NCBI RefSeq assembly: GCF_038070005.1
Contig: NZ_JBBPCO010000013.1
Coordinates: 24,952-88,951, forward strand
From: Thermithiobacillus plumbiphilus
GTDB taxonomy: Bacteria > Pseudomonadota > Gammaproteobacteria > Acidithiobacillales > Thermithiobacillaceae
Direction: 5' to 3'
DNA: 64,000 nt
Shown: positions 1-9,900 of the stretch, piece after piece
How the letters are laid out: each line of letters opens with the position of its first letter
How positions within the stretch are numbered: the stretch's first letter is position 1
Made by a program: the position numbers and the translations under genes
Notes under the pieces: generated by a model
What the model saw: the letters and a program-made list of their open reading frames with translations, nothing else
Databases searched by the model: none
Told to the model about the DNA's origin: nothing

Positions 1-1190
<1,190 letters not shown>

Positions 1191-1234
1191 CTATTTCCCT
1201 TTTACAACTTTGTATTTTTGAACTGTTGCTGTTC

Positions 1235-1262
1235 TAGATAGTAGTTATTCTGGCGGTGTCAA
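1235..1262 (-). promoter_or_regulatory. Candidate sigma-70 promoter of fleQ
   Basis: On the minus strand a perfect -35 box TTGACA (1257-1262) is followed after 16 bases by TATCTA (1235-1240), about 45 bases before the fleQ start codon. FleQ-type regulators are normally transcribed by sigma-70 and head the hierarchy. The -10 box is imperfect, so this is a by-eye candidate. Confidence 0.45.
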
Positions 1263-1319
1263 TTCCTTGACCCATTTTCGCCAGCAAGTCAGAGCATGTC
1301 AAAGCGGGGGATGGGTGGA

Positions 1320-1871
1320 TCAGGCGGGCTCAGCACCGGGCTGTCCGCGCTGGCGGCGAACCTCCTGGCGATGCTGGCGGAAGATGAATTTTTCAAGCTC
1401 GGCCTGCAGATCCTCGTCAAGCGCATCAAACTGCAGATAGATGCGCGTGCCAGAGGCCTGCGGCGCCAGACCGGCAACGTGCCCCTCCAGCACCAGGGGT
1501 ACCGGCACTTGCGGATGTGGATACAGGCTGATCTCTACACTTTGCCCGAGCCTTGGCGCCTCAGCCGCCACCCAGCTCATTTGCTGGGCGCTAAGCCGCA
1601 GTTCAGCGACCGGGGGAAGGGCCTGTTCGCGGGAAAGCACCGAGGAGAGCATGCTCAGCATCAGGTTGAGCTTGGCGTCCAGGCGCTGAAACAGCTCCCG
1701 CTCCGGCCCCGCAGGTTCCCTGGCTGCCGGGCCATCCAGCCCCTCCAGCACCCGCAGCAGCGCCTGATTGCCAAGCCGGTTCCCGCCCGCCATCTCGCCT
1801 GCCGGCAGGTCGCGCCAGCGCAGCGGCAGATGCAGGGTAACGCTCAGGCTCTGCTCTGTTTGCTCGGACAT
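1320..1871 (-). CDS. Atypical PilZ (tPilZ-like) protein in the flagellar cluster
   Basis: A 183-residue protein with no signal peptide. The middle part (about 55-85) is a Leu-rich helix of the pattern RLDAKLNLMLSML, followed by a beta-rich half with LRLSAQQM, GQSVEISLYP and YLQFDALDEDLQ. This helix-plus-PilZ layout is that of the tetrameric atypical PilZ proteins first described in Xanthomonas, some of which have lost the RxxxR/DxSxxG c-di-GMP motifs. I do not see those motifs here, so c-di-GMP binding is uncertain. It lies between fliT (upstream) and fleQ (downstream) on the same strand, which suggests a role in flagellar control or placement. The family assignment rests on pattern recognition. 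Confidence 0.6.
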   Translation of the reverse strand: MSEQTEQSLSVTLHLPLRWRDLPAGEMAGGNRLGNQALLRVLEGLDGPAAREPAGPERELFQRLDAKLNLMLSMLSSVLSREQALPPVAELRLSAQQMSWVAAEAPRLGQSVEISLYPHPQVPVPLVLEGHVAGLAPQASGTRIYLQFDALDEDLQAELEKFIFRQHRQEVRRQRGQPGAEPA

Positions 1872-1899
1872 GCGGGTATCATCCCTTCAGGGCCAAACC

Positions 1900-2244
1900 C
1901 TAAAGATCATTAATCGCCTGGTAGGCGCGCTGCCCCTTCGCGCCCTGCTGCAGGCCGCTCATCGAGGCCTGCAGGCTCTGGCTTTGCCGGGTGCTCAGGG
2001 CAAGTGTCTCACGGTCCAGTTCCAGCAGCATCTGCGCCAGCGCCACCCGCTCCGGGTCCGCCAGCCAGGCCGCAGGCCGGTGGTCCTCGGTATCGCCAAA
2101 CACCACCGGCACCAGCACCTCGCGCGCCTGCTGGCAGCGTCCCAGCGCCTCCCAGTTCTCCGCTTGCGCCGCCGCCCGCATGGCCTGGCTCAGGCTCAAC
2201 ACCTGGGCAGCCAGGGTTTTCAAATCGGGCTCAGGGTTTGGCAT
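1900..2244 (-). CDS. fliT: Flagellar export chaperone FliT-like protein
   Basis: A small, mostly helical protein of about 114 residues (charged helices, no signal or membrane segment), the size and position expected for FliT. FliT is the export chaperone that binds the cap protein FliD and, in enterics, FlhDC. I prefer the ATG at 2244 over an upstream frame opening because it overlaps the end of fliS by 14 bases, typical of translational coupling. FliT sequences diverge strongly, so the call depends on the fliD-fliS-fliT order as much as on sequence. There is no evidence that it touches FleQ. Confidence 0.7.
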   Translation of the reverse strand: MPNPEPDLKTLAAQVLSLSQAMRAAAQAENWEALGRCQQAREVLVPVVFGDTEDHRPAAWLADPERVALAQMLLELDRETLALSTRQSQSLQASMSGLQQGAKGQRAYQAINDL

Positions 2245-2629
2245 TGGGCCCGATCGCCTTCCAGGCGCCGTGGATCTCACCGGCCAGCTTCTGCACCTCG
2301 GCCAGCGCCTCCAGGCTGTTTTTCAGGTTGGCCTCCAGCAGACGCATGCTCATGTACTCGTAAAGCTGATCCAGATTGGCAGCAATCTCCCCGCCCTTTT
2401 CCTTATCGAGGCTCACCCGCAGTTCTTCCAGGATCGCCTGGGCCTTGTCGAAGGCCTTGCACTTTTCCGGGATCTTCGACTGCATGATGGCAAAGCGCGC
2501 CACCGTCAGCCAGCGTTCCAGACCTTCGTAAAGCATTACGATGAGCTGATGCGGGGTGGCCGCGGCCACCCCGGTTTCCGTACCCACCTGCGCATAGGCC
2601 TTGGCGGCATTGTTCATCGATCCGTACAT
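2231..2629 (-). CDS. fliS: Flagellin export chaperone FliS
   Basis: A 132-residue four-helix chaperone that binds the C-terminus of flagellin and stops it polymerising in the cytoplasm. Recognisable features are the N-terminal AYAQV stretch, the HQLIVMLYEGL helix (family signature P-xx-L-I-x-M-L-Y-E-G) near residues 27-40, and the YEYMSMRLLEAN segment in the C-terminal half. Length is normal for the family. It sits directly after fliD (28-base gap) and overlaps fliT, the standard fliDST operon. CsrA-FliW systems also use FliS as a flagellin buffer, which is relevant because fliW is in the same cluster. Confidence 0.93.
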   Translation of the reverse strand: MYGSMNNAAKAYAQVGTETGVAAATPHQLIVMLYEGLERWLTVARFAIMQSKIPEKCKAFDKAQAILEELRVSLDKEKGGEIAANLDQLYEYMSMRLLEANLKNSLEALAEVQKLAGEIHGAWKAIGPNAKP

Positions 2630-2656
2630 CCTGTCCTCCCGATATGACTTGATGGC

Positions 2657-4708
2657 CTACTGACCGATCTTCGGCAGATTGGCCAGTTGTTGCGTCAGAT
2701 AATCACTGGTGCGGCGCATCTGCCCGAGCATCACGTCCAAAGCCGTGAACTGGGCGCGGTAGCGTTCCTCGACATCCTGTAAGCGTCTTGTCAGGGCATC
2801 GCGGCGCTGGCCCAGATCCTTGATCGAGCGATCGATGCCATCGGTGCGGCTGCTGATGGCCCCATCCTTTTCCAGCATCTTGCCGGCCAGATCATTGAGC
2901 CGGTAGGCATAACCCTGCCCGAAATCAAGCGTGCCGCCCACCGCCCCCTTGAGCACTTCGAGCTTGATGCCTTCCACCGCCGTGCCCGAGGCCCCGGTCA
3001 GGAACTGCCCCGATCCCGTCGCCGCCATGCCGTTGATGGTGCCGGCCACGTCCACCCCGGCCGTGCCGACGCCGGCACTGAAACCCATAGTGGTAGCGGT
3101 GTTGGTATCGACGCTGGTGAAGTCCACCGTGCTCGCCGAACCGTATTTCGCGGAGCTGAGCACCAGCCGGTCATTAGCGGAATCAAAGCTGACATTCACG
3201 GAAACGCCGCCTGTTTTGAGCGCGCTGTCGCCGTTGATCCTGGATTGCAGCTCGGCCGCCAGCGCAGCGCCTGTGGTATAGGAGCCCTGGCTCAGGGTGA
3301 TGGTGCCGCTCTGCACACCGTCCACCTTCAAAGCAAAGGTGTCGTTAGTGGAATCCACGGTAAAGGCGGTGTCGAAGGTGCCCGGCGTAGTGCTGTCGGC
3401 CAGGGCCGCCGTGCCCACGCCATTGTAGAAACCCTGCGCCGCCTGGGTACTGATGTTCACGGCATAATTGCCGGCCTGGCTCTTGTCCGTGCTGCTCACA
3501 TAGCGGACCAGGCTGTCTGTCACCCGCCCGGTGGCGGCAAACAGCCCGGCGATGTCGTCCGGGAAATCGCTCATGGCCTTGTCGAGCTTGCTGCTGTCCA
3601 GGGCCAGGGTGCCATCCTTCTGGAAACTCACGCCGATGTCGGACAAGAGCTTGTAATTGCCGCCAACCCCGCTCAGGCTATCGCTGAGCGTCGAGCGCAC
3701 CTGATTGATGATCCCGCGCGCCGCGCTGTCACCCTGCAGAATCGCGCCCTTCTTGGTCGTGGCGTCATAAGAGGTCAGATCGCGCACGGTCTTGTTGAGA
3801 TCGTTGTAGGCCTTCACGAAGCCATCCACCGCCGACTTGATTGCGGCGGTATCGCGGGAGACAGTCAGGGTGGTCGGTGTACCGGCATTGGTTTTCAGAA
3901 GGTTCAGGGTCACGCCCTCGATCACCCCGGTCACGGTGTTGGAGGACTTCTTGACGCTGAGCCCATCCACCGTGAAAAGCGCATCCTGGGCGGCCTGCAA
4001 CTGCGTCAAATTCTTGCCGCTGCCCGCGACTGCGGTCGGGTCGTAGGCTAGCTGCGACAGCCCCGCGCCGTCGGTATTGGTGGTATCGGCGTCGGCAATA
4101 CTGATCTTGATGCTGTTGGCGGCCCCGGTATCCGTAGAGGTGAAAACCAGTTTATTGTCGGTGCCATCATTGACGATGGTGGCCGAGACGCCAATCTTCG
4201 CGGCGTTGATGGCGTCGCGGATGCCGGCCAGGCTCTGGTGGGCGCTGTCGATGGTGACGGTCTGAGCGGGCTTGTCGGCATTGGCGGTGAAGGTGTTCGC
4301 GCCGCTGTCATAACTCCCGAACTGGATGGTGATCGAGCCCGTGCCCACGGCATCGGTGGTGTTGGTGAAGCCCGCGCTGCGCAGCTTCTGCGCCTGGGCG
4401 AGCTGGTTGACGGCGATGCCGTAGCTGCCTGCTGCCACGGTGCCCGTAGCGCTGGCGGTGAATATCGACTTGTCGGCACTCTCGGCACTGAACTTGGCAA
4501 AGGGCGCCGCGTCCTTGAGCCCGGCCATGGCCGACTGGAAGCTCGACAGGCTGCCCTTGAGCGAGCCATAGGCGCTCAACTGGGCCTGATAGCTCGCCTC
4601 CTTGCGATCCAGCGCCTTGAGCGGCTGCTGCTCCACCGCCATGAGCTGGCTGATGATGCCATTGATATCCAGATTGGAGCCAATTCCGGGTGCTGATAAA
4701 CCAGCCAT
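2657..4708 (-). CDS. fliD: Flagellar filament cap protein FliD (long form)
   Basis: This hook-associated protein 2 forms the cap at the filament tip under which flagellin folds. The N-terminus GIGSNLDINGIISQLM (about 7-22) is the classic FliD_N signature. The C-terminus has the coiled segment with LQDVEERYRAQFTALD and MRRTSDYLTQQL. At 683 residues it is clearly longer than the common 450-480. The extra length is Gly/Ser/Thr/Asp-rich surface-domain sequence with flagellin-IN-like repeats (around 400-560), likely exposed at the filament tip. A sigma-54 promoter lies 32 bases upstream, and fliS and fliT follow. The start at 4708 gives the canonical N-terminus. Confidence 0.95.
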   Translation of the reverse strand: MAGLSAPGIGSNLDINGIISQLMAVEQQPLKALDRKEASYQAQLSAYGSLKGSLSSFQSAMAGLKDAAPFAKFSAESADKSIFTASATGTVAAGSYGIAVNQLAQAQKLRSAGFTNTTDAVGTGSITIQFGSYDSGANTFTANADKPAQTVTIDSAHQSLAGIRDAINAAKIGVSATIVNDGTDNKLVFTSTDTGAANSIKISIADADTTNTDGAGLSQLAYDPTAVAGSGKNLTQLQAAQDALFTVDGLSVKKSSNTVTGVIEGVTLNLLKTNAGTPTTLTVSRDTAAIKSAVDGFVKAYNDLNKTVRDLTSYDATTKKGAILQGDSAARGIINQVRSTLSDSLSGVGGNYKLLSDIGVSFQKDGTLALDSSKLDKAMSDFPDDIAGLFAATGRVTDSLVRYVSSTDKSQAGNYAVNISTQAAQGFYNGVGTAALADSTTPGTFDTAFTVDSTNDTFALKVDGVQSGTITLSQGSYTTGAALAAELQSRINGDSALKTGGVSVNVSFDSANDRLVLSSAKYGSASTVDFTSVDTNTATTMGFSAGVGTAGVDVAGTINGMAATGSGQFLTGASGTAVEGIKLEVLKGAVGGTLDFGQGYAYRLNDLAGKMLEKDGAISSRTDGIDRSIKDLGQRRDALTRRLQDVEERYRAQFTALDVMLGQMRRTSDYLTQQLANLPKIGQ

Positions 4709-4739
4709 TTTTCACCTCCGCGATTCAGGCGGAACTACT

Positions 4740-4755
4740 TGCAAGAATTCTGCCA
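4740..4755 (-). promoter_or_regulatory. Sigma-54 promoter of fliDST
   Basis: On the minus strand this reads TGGCAGAATTCTTGCA, matching the -24/-12 consensus TGGCACGN4TTGCW at 14 of 16 positions when free positions are counted as matches, including the essential GG and GC. It ends 32 bases before the fliD start codon, a normal leader length. It fits control by the FleQ-type activator encoded downstream. Confidence 0.75.
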
Positions 4756-4767
4756 GTTTCGAGATCC

Positions 4768-4810
4768 GGCAGGAGCGCCTTCTGGGCACGCGTCAAAAGG
4801 CGCTCCTGCC
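4768..4810. terminator. Long inverted repeat between flaG and fliD (candidate terminator)
   Basis: A perfect 14-base inverted repeat (4768-4781 with 4797-4810, arms GGCAGGAGCGCCTT and its complement) encloses a 15-base loop. It lies after the flaG stop and just before the fliD sigma-54 promoter. On the fliC-flaG transcript it could form a strong stem that stops read-through, but no U-run follows on the minus strand. A terminator, an mRNA-stabilising stem or a protein-binding site are all possible. Confidence 0.5.
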
Positions 4811-4873
4811 AAAACTCCGGGCAAAACCAGCCCCTGCCCCGGCCAGGGCACATTCAAAGCCGAACAAACCAGC

Positions 4874-5245
4874 TCAGGCCTTGTCGCGGATCAGCAGGCC
4901 CACCAGGCGGTCCAGGCCCTTGGCGATGGCGAGCATTTCCTCGGAAGGGATCTGCCGCAACACCTGCTTGGTTTCCTGATCGACCACTTTTACCAACTGC
5001 CGGCCGGTATCCTCGTCCACCGAAAACTCGATGCTGCGCGAGAGCATCCGCAGGGCCTCGTTCACCCCGCGCACCGCTTCCTTGACGGCTTCGGGCTTGG
5101 GCGGTGCTGATTTTTCCGGCTGCGGAGCGGCAAGATCCTGCCGGCCGGCATCGGGGCTCAGCGTCACCGGCTGCACCGGCGCCACGGGCGCGGGCTCAGT
5201 GCGGCCCAGTTCCTGCGGTACAACATTAATGGATTGAATGTTCAT
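4874..5245 (-). CDS. flaG: FlaG family flagellar protein
   Basis: A 123-residue protein with a Pro/Ala-rich, disordered N-terminal half (about 10-60) and a compact FlaG domain. The domain carries the signature LSRSIEFSVDEDTGRQLVKV, then a QIPSEEML stretch and LDRLVGLLIRDKA at the end. FlaG proteins sit between fliC and fliD in many polar-flagellum species and affect filament length, though the mechanism is poorly defined. It follows fliC after an 80-base gap that contains a hairpin. The length is typical. Confidence 0.9.
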   Translation of the reverse strand: MNIQSINVVPQELGRTEPAPVAPVQPVTLSPDAGRQDLAAPQPEKSAPPKPEAVKEAVRGVNEALRMLSRSIEFSVDEDTGRQLVKVVDQETKQVLRQIPSEEMLAIAKGLDRLVGLLIRDKA

Positions 5246-5264
5246 GATTCCACCTTACTGGTGT

Positions 5265-5286
5265 GGGGCGGGCTTGCGCCCGCCCC
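5265..5286. terminator. GC-rich hairpin after fliC
   Basis: GGGGCGGGC and GCCCGCCCC form a perfect 9-base stem around a 4-base loop, 40 bases after the fliC stop codon. No U-tract follows on the minus strand, so this may be a partial terminator or a stabilising stem that lowers flaG expression relative to fliC. Confidence 0.5.
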
Positions 5287-5325
5287 GTCTTCTTGGCTTG
5301 CGGCCCGAATGCTGCCGCCGGCCGA

Positions 5326-6762
5326 TTAACCCCGCAACAGGGACAGCACGTTGTTGGGCAGGGAGTTGGCTTGGGCCAGCATCGCCGTACCGGCCTGCTG
5401 CAGGATCTGGCCGCGGGTCAGCGAGGCCGTTTCCGCCGCGAAGTCGGCGTCCTTGATGCGGCTACGAGCGGCATTCAGGTTTTCCGAAGTAGTCTGCAGA
5501 TTGGCTACCGTGCTTTCAAAGCGGCTCTGTACCGCGCCCATCTTGGAGCGCTGCTTATTCACCGCGGACAGTGCACTGTCGACGATCTTCAGTGCCAGGG
5601 TGGCGTTGTCCGCACTCGTAACATCCAGCGTGGATACAGCTTTGAGCGCCGAAGTCTCACTGGCGTTAGTCAATGTCTTAGCAGCCGTACCCGTGGCGCT
5701 GAATGAGCTATCGGAATCAAACGTCACCTGACCAGTCACAAAAGCGTCGTCAGCCGTCGTGTCCGCAGCCAAACTCACACCGCCTATGGTAACGGCGCCG
5801 GCATTGGCAGTGGTCGTGTCACTGACCTTGATATTATTGCCGGAAGCGTTGGTCAGGGTAATACCGCTGCCGTCCGTCTTTACCGATGCGGTGACGCCGG
5901 TTTTGGAGGACACGTCATTGAAAGCCTGTACCGCCGCAGAGAGATTATCACTGCCAGTAGTGCCCCCGATGGTGAAGGAAACCGTCTGCGCGGTGCTGTT
6001 ATCGGACAAAATCTCCAGCGTGTAGGAACCCGCAGCACTGAAGGTGGTGTCGATCGAGGTCTTGGCAGAAGCTGTTACACCAGTCTTGTCAGAGACGTTG
6101 TTGACCTGTTCAGAAATGGTCTTGGCACTGGCATCAGTCGCTACGGTAATATTCTGGCTGCCCAGTGCACCATTGACCGCAAGCGTATCTCCGCCTGAAG
6201 TTCTAAAGCCGCCGCTGGCCGCCGAAGAGGACGCGCCGGAGACGCGATGGTCGCCATACTGGCTGGTGCGGTAGCTGCCGATGGTCATGTCGATGGACTG
6301 GTTGGCGTTGGCACCCACCTGAAAACTCGCGGTACCGAAGGTGCCGTCGAGGATCTTCTTGCCGTTGAACTCGGTAGTAGTGGAGATGCGGTCGAGTTCT
6401 GAGCTCAACTGCGTCACTTCATCCTGAAGCGCCTGACGGTCGCTGGCGGAGTTCGTGGCATTGGCGGACTGCACCGCCAGTTCGCGGATACGTTGCAGAA
6501 TGTTACCGGCCGCCCCAAGCGCGCTTTCCGCCGTCTGTGCCAAAGAAATACCATCGTTGGCGTTGCGCACCGCCTGATCCATGCCCCGGATCTGCGCAGT
6601 GAAACGCTCGGAGATCGCCAGACCCGCGGCATCGTCCTTGGCACTATTGATCCGCAGACCGGAAGACAAGCGCTGGAGCGCAGTGTTCAAGGAGCTTTGC
6701 GAAGTATTGAGGTTACGTTGTGCGTTCAGAGACGCGATATTGGTATTGATGATAGCAGACAT
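5326..6762 (-). CDS. fliC: Flagellin FliC
   Basis: The 478-residue filament subunit. The conserved D0/D1 N-terminal arm is clear ([14 protein letters not shown] at 5-18; [20 protein letters not shown] follows), as is the C-terminal arm ([20 protein letters not shown], then LSLLRG at the end). The centre, about residues 170-390, is a Ser/Thr/Ala-rich variable domain, the usual target of O-linked glycosylation. That matters because a sugar-modification gene set lies immediately upstream. It is transcribed from its own sigma-28 promoter, and the leader has a 5' hairpin and a GGGAG ribosome site 6 bases from the ATG. FliS, FliD and FlaG partners follow in the cluster. Confidence 0.97.
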   Translation of the reverse strand: MSAIINTNIASLNAQRNLNTSQSSLNTALQRLSSGLRINSAKDDAAGLAISERFTAQIRGMDQAVRNANDGISLAQTAESALGAAGNILQRIRELAVQSANATNSASDRQALQDEVTQLSSELDRISTTTEFNGKKILDGTFGTASFQVGANANQSIDMTIGSYRTSQYGDHRVSGASSSAASGGFRTSGGDTLAVNGALGSQNITVATDASAKTISEQVNNVSDKTGVTASAKTSIDTTFSAAGSYTLEILSDNSTAQTVSFTIGGTTGSDNLSAAVQAFNDVSSKTGVTASVKTDGSGITLTNASGNNIKVSDTTTANAGAVTIGGVSLAADTTADDAFVTGQVTFDSDSSFSATGTAAKTLTNASETSALKAVSTLDVTSADNATLALKIVDSALSAVNKQRSKMGAVQSRFESTVANLQTTSENLNAARSRIKDADFAAETASLTRGQILQQAGTAMLAQANSLPNNVLSLLRG

Positions 6763-6768
6763 AGCCTT

Positions 6769-6777
6769 CTCCCTTGT
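6769..6777 (-). promoter_or_regulatory. CsrA-like GGA element overlapping the fliC ribosome binding site
   Basis: The fliC leader reads ACAAGGGAG here, close to the ACARGGA core of CsrA sites, and the same GGGAG is the ribosome binding site of fliC. A further GGA occurs just upstream (CACGGAC). CsrA bound here would block translation. The cluster encodes both CsrA and its antagonist FliW. This is a by-eye call on a short motif. Confidence 0.4.
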
Positions 6778-6808
6778 CCGTGGAAAAAATCGAGCGTTCT
6801 TGCTCAGC

Positions 6809-6839
6809 GACAGCGGCCTGGAAAGATTCCACCGCTGTC
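6809..6839 (-). promoter_or_regulatory. 5'-terminal stem-loop of the fliC mRNA
   Basis: Arms GACAGCGG (8 bases) plus TGGAA (5 bases) pair with their complements around a 3-base loop, interrupted only by a 2-base bulge. The stem starts within a few bases of the transcription start predicted from the sigma-28 -10 box. Such 5'-end hairpins are known to stabilise abundant mRNAs by shielding the 5' end. Confidence 0.6.
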
Positions 6840-6846
6840 ATTTTCC

Positions 6847-6873
6847 TTATCGGCACAGAAAGAAGAAACTTTA
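6847..6873 (-). promoter_or_regulatory. Sigma-28 (FliA) promoter of fliC
   Basis: On the minus strand TAAAGTTT (6866-6873), 11 bases, then GCCGATAA (6847-6854). This is a perfect match to the FliA consensus with optimal spacing. It lies 84 bases before the fliC ATG and between fliC and the glycosyltransferase gene. Confidence 0.95.
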
Positions 6874-6908
6874 GGACCTTCTGCTGAATCAGGAGAAACC
6901 TGCTTCAG

Positions 6909-9900
6909 CTAGGGTAGCCAGGCCTCCACCCATTTGTCGAGGTTTTCCTCCAAGATCCAGTTCTGCAAGACATAAGTGCGCAGGCGCTCGCCGGCGGCGG
7001 CACTGGCTACGGGATCGGCAAGGTGCATCCTGATGGCGTCGACCCATTCCTGAGTACGGTTCCTCACGCGAGTCACCGGTGCTGCCTGGTAAGGATAGAT
7101 ATCAGTGCAAACGACCGGGTAGCCGAGGATGCCATATTCCAGGATGCGAAGGTGGCTCTTGGCCTCGTTAAAGGCATTCAGTTCCAATGGGGCGATGGCC
7201 AAGTCCAGATTCAGCGCGGCAAGGCGGGCGGGATACGCTTCAATGGGTACCGGCGGATGGAACTCACTGACGTAAGATCGCCAAGAATCGGGACACATTC
7301 CAAAGAAAACCCAATCGACCTCGTTCGCGAGAAGTCGCACGGCCTCCGCGATTACCGATAAGTCACCCTCATGCCCTGCAGCACCCGCCCAACCCACTCT
7401 TGGTTTTTTTCGAGCCTGCCGTGGTGGAGCGAGATCGGCCCAGCGGGCCCGCTCGATGAAATTGGGTACCACGCGCATCTCGGGAGCCCATGAACCATAG
7501 GCATGCGCCAGCGGCTCGGTGGAAACGACCAAACGGTCACACATCCCGACTGCGGTACGCAGACGCTCGGAAATATTTTTTGGAATAGCCGCATGGTTGC
7601 CATTTTCAAATGGCACTTGCGTCATCAGATCATCAAGTTCAAAGATGCGCAAAGCCCGATTGAATTTTTTATGGCGCTGTATTGCTTCGATCTGGCGCCA
7701 TTCGATCTGCCGTTGAAAAACGATGCTCTCCGGGTCCATACGCCCAACTTCCGTAGGCGTGAACAGAAATCCGCTAGACCAGCCCTGGATGGCACCCGCG
7801 TGATTCAGCGCACGCATCGGTCCCCATACGCGCTGCTCTCCACAGCCCATGCGATCCGCCGCCAAGGCGAGCACGCGTGCCCGGGGGCGCCAATCCGGAT
7901 CCCAGGTCAGACCGGCTTCCCGCTCGATCGAGAAACTTACTTCCATCAGGCTAAGATTACGATTGAACGCCGGATCATTAGACAAACGTTTTCCCCAACG
8001 CGACAGCATGGTATCTACTTCATGCCAGAACCTTGGGTGCTCCACCGGTTTATCTACGTCGGTGTGCCGGCTTGCCGATCCCTTATGGACCATGGAGACA
8101 AACGGGGTCCACACATTGCGGTAACCAGCATCCTGCAGTTTGAGACAGAAATCGACATCGTTATAGTTAATGTGCAGGTTTTCTTCATCCAGTCCCTCCA
8201 CCTGAAAGTACTTTTTCTTGTCCACCATCAAGCATGCTGCCGTAACCGCTGAATAATTCTGCTCGACCTGGAAGCGTCCCAGATAACCACAGTTCGAAGC
8301 TGGCTGACCGTGTCCGGGATGATCGGCTACGCCGAATACGCTCATACCAAGCACCACTCCCGCATGTTGCAATGCGCCGTCGGGGAAGAGCAGTCGCACA
8401 CCCACGCCCCCGATCTCATCACGCTGGGCTTGGCCCAGCATGACCTCGATCCAGTCACTTTGGGTCAGCTCGGTATCGTTATTGAGAAGCACGAGGAACT
8501 CGCCCCGGGCTTGTCGTGCAGCCAGGTTCATCTGGGCAGCATAGTTAAAGGGGTGAGGATAAGCCAGAACGCTGACCCTCTCCGGATAGTGGGCACGAAG
8601 GGCATCCAGATACTCAAGTGTCGCCGGATCCTTGCTATCATTGTCGACAATGAGGATATCGAAATGCGGGTAGCTGCTGCGATGCAGCACACCTTCAATA
8701 CAAGGTTCCAGCAGGTCACGGCGATCGCGGGTGGGTATGATAATGGTTACCCAGGGCTGCCCTTGCAGGACGTAGCGAACGCGCCGGGTGTCAGGTAATA
8801 AACCAGATTCCACATTGGCATCTTCACCACAGCGGTACAAGTGAGCCTGCAACGCCTTGCATGCCATTTCCGGCGGAGCGGGTGCTTGCGTCACACGATG
8901 ATACAACACGTCGGGAATATGTCCGATACCATCCACGCCCAATCGCTCATAGGCTCGCAACATCAGATCGTATCGCGCGGCCTCGGCCATGACTGGATCG
9001 AATCCACCCAGATCGTGGAAAAGATCTCGGTGCATCAGCAGGAGGTCACCGATGTAATCCATGCTGCGTAGCAGGTCGGGGTTGAAATCGGGTTTGAAGC
9101 GCGGCGCCTGACGCATGCCATCCTGCCAGCTATCTTCATCGCTGTAGATGAGCTGCCATCCGGGATGCCGGTTGATGGCCTCTACGAAAGCGAACAAGGC
9201 ATGTGGCGCGATCCGGTCGCCGGCATGAATTACGCCCACCCAGTCCGCCTCCTGCATGCACAAGGCTTCGTTCAAAGTCGCCAGCCCATCCTTGGCCTGG
9301 ATCCAGGTCAGCACCTCAAGACCTGCCACCTCCGCCGGTGCGGGTATTTCGGCCACTACCGAGAGATGCCAGCGATCGTAGAATTGATCAGCGAAAGTAT
9401 TGATAGTCTCGGCAAGTTGCTCTTCGGCATCGCGCGACAATAGCACCGCCAGATGGAAGCGCGGCGTATATGACCATTGCGCCATCCGCTCCGCCAACCA
9501 AATGGCATCTCGCTCCTGGTAGGCATGGCTGGCGAGCCAAGCTCTGTAGTTTTCCTCGTTTTCTTCCGTATCGCCCCCAATCTGCGAAGATTTCGAATCA
9601 GGATTTTTCTTCTCGTACATAGGGCTGGCATTCATCGCCGCGTGAACATCCTGCAATTGCCGAGGCGTGGCGAGACCATGGTGAATGCCCACGATCGCGG
9701 GTAAATGGGCATGAGTGACGCCCATTTCTAAAAACCGTTCCCAAAGATCCCAGTCTCCGGGATAACCATATTGCCAGCATGCATTATTGTAGCGAAAGTT
9801 TTTTAGAAGTGCGTGGTAAAGAGATGAAATTCTGGATATGTTTCCTTCCGAAGGCTGCTTTTCTCCTATTATCGTCATCTGGCCGGGCTCTCTCGGCATA

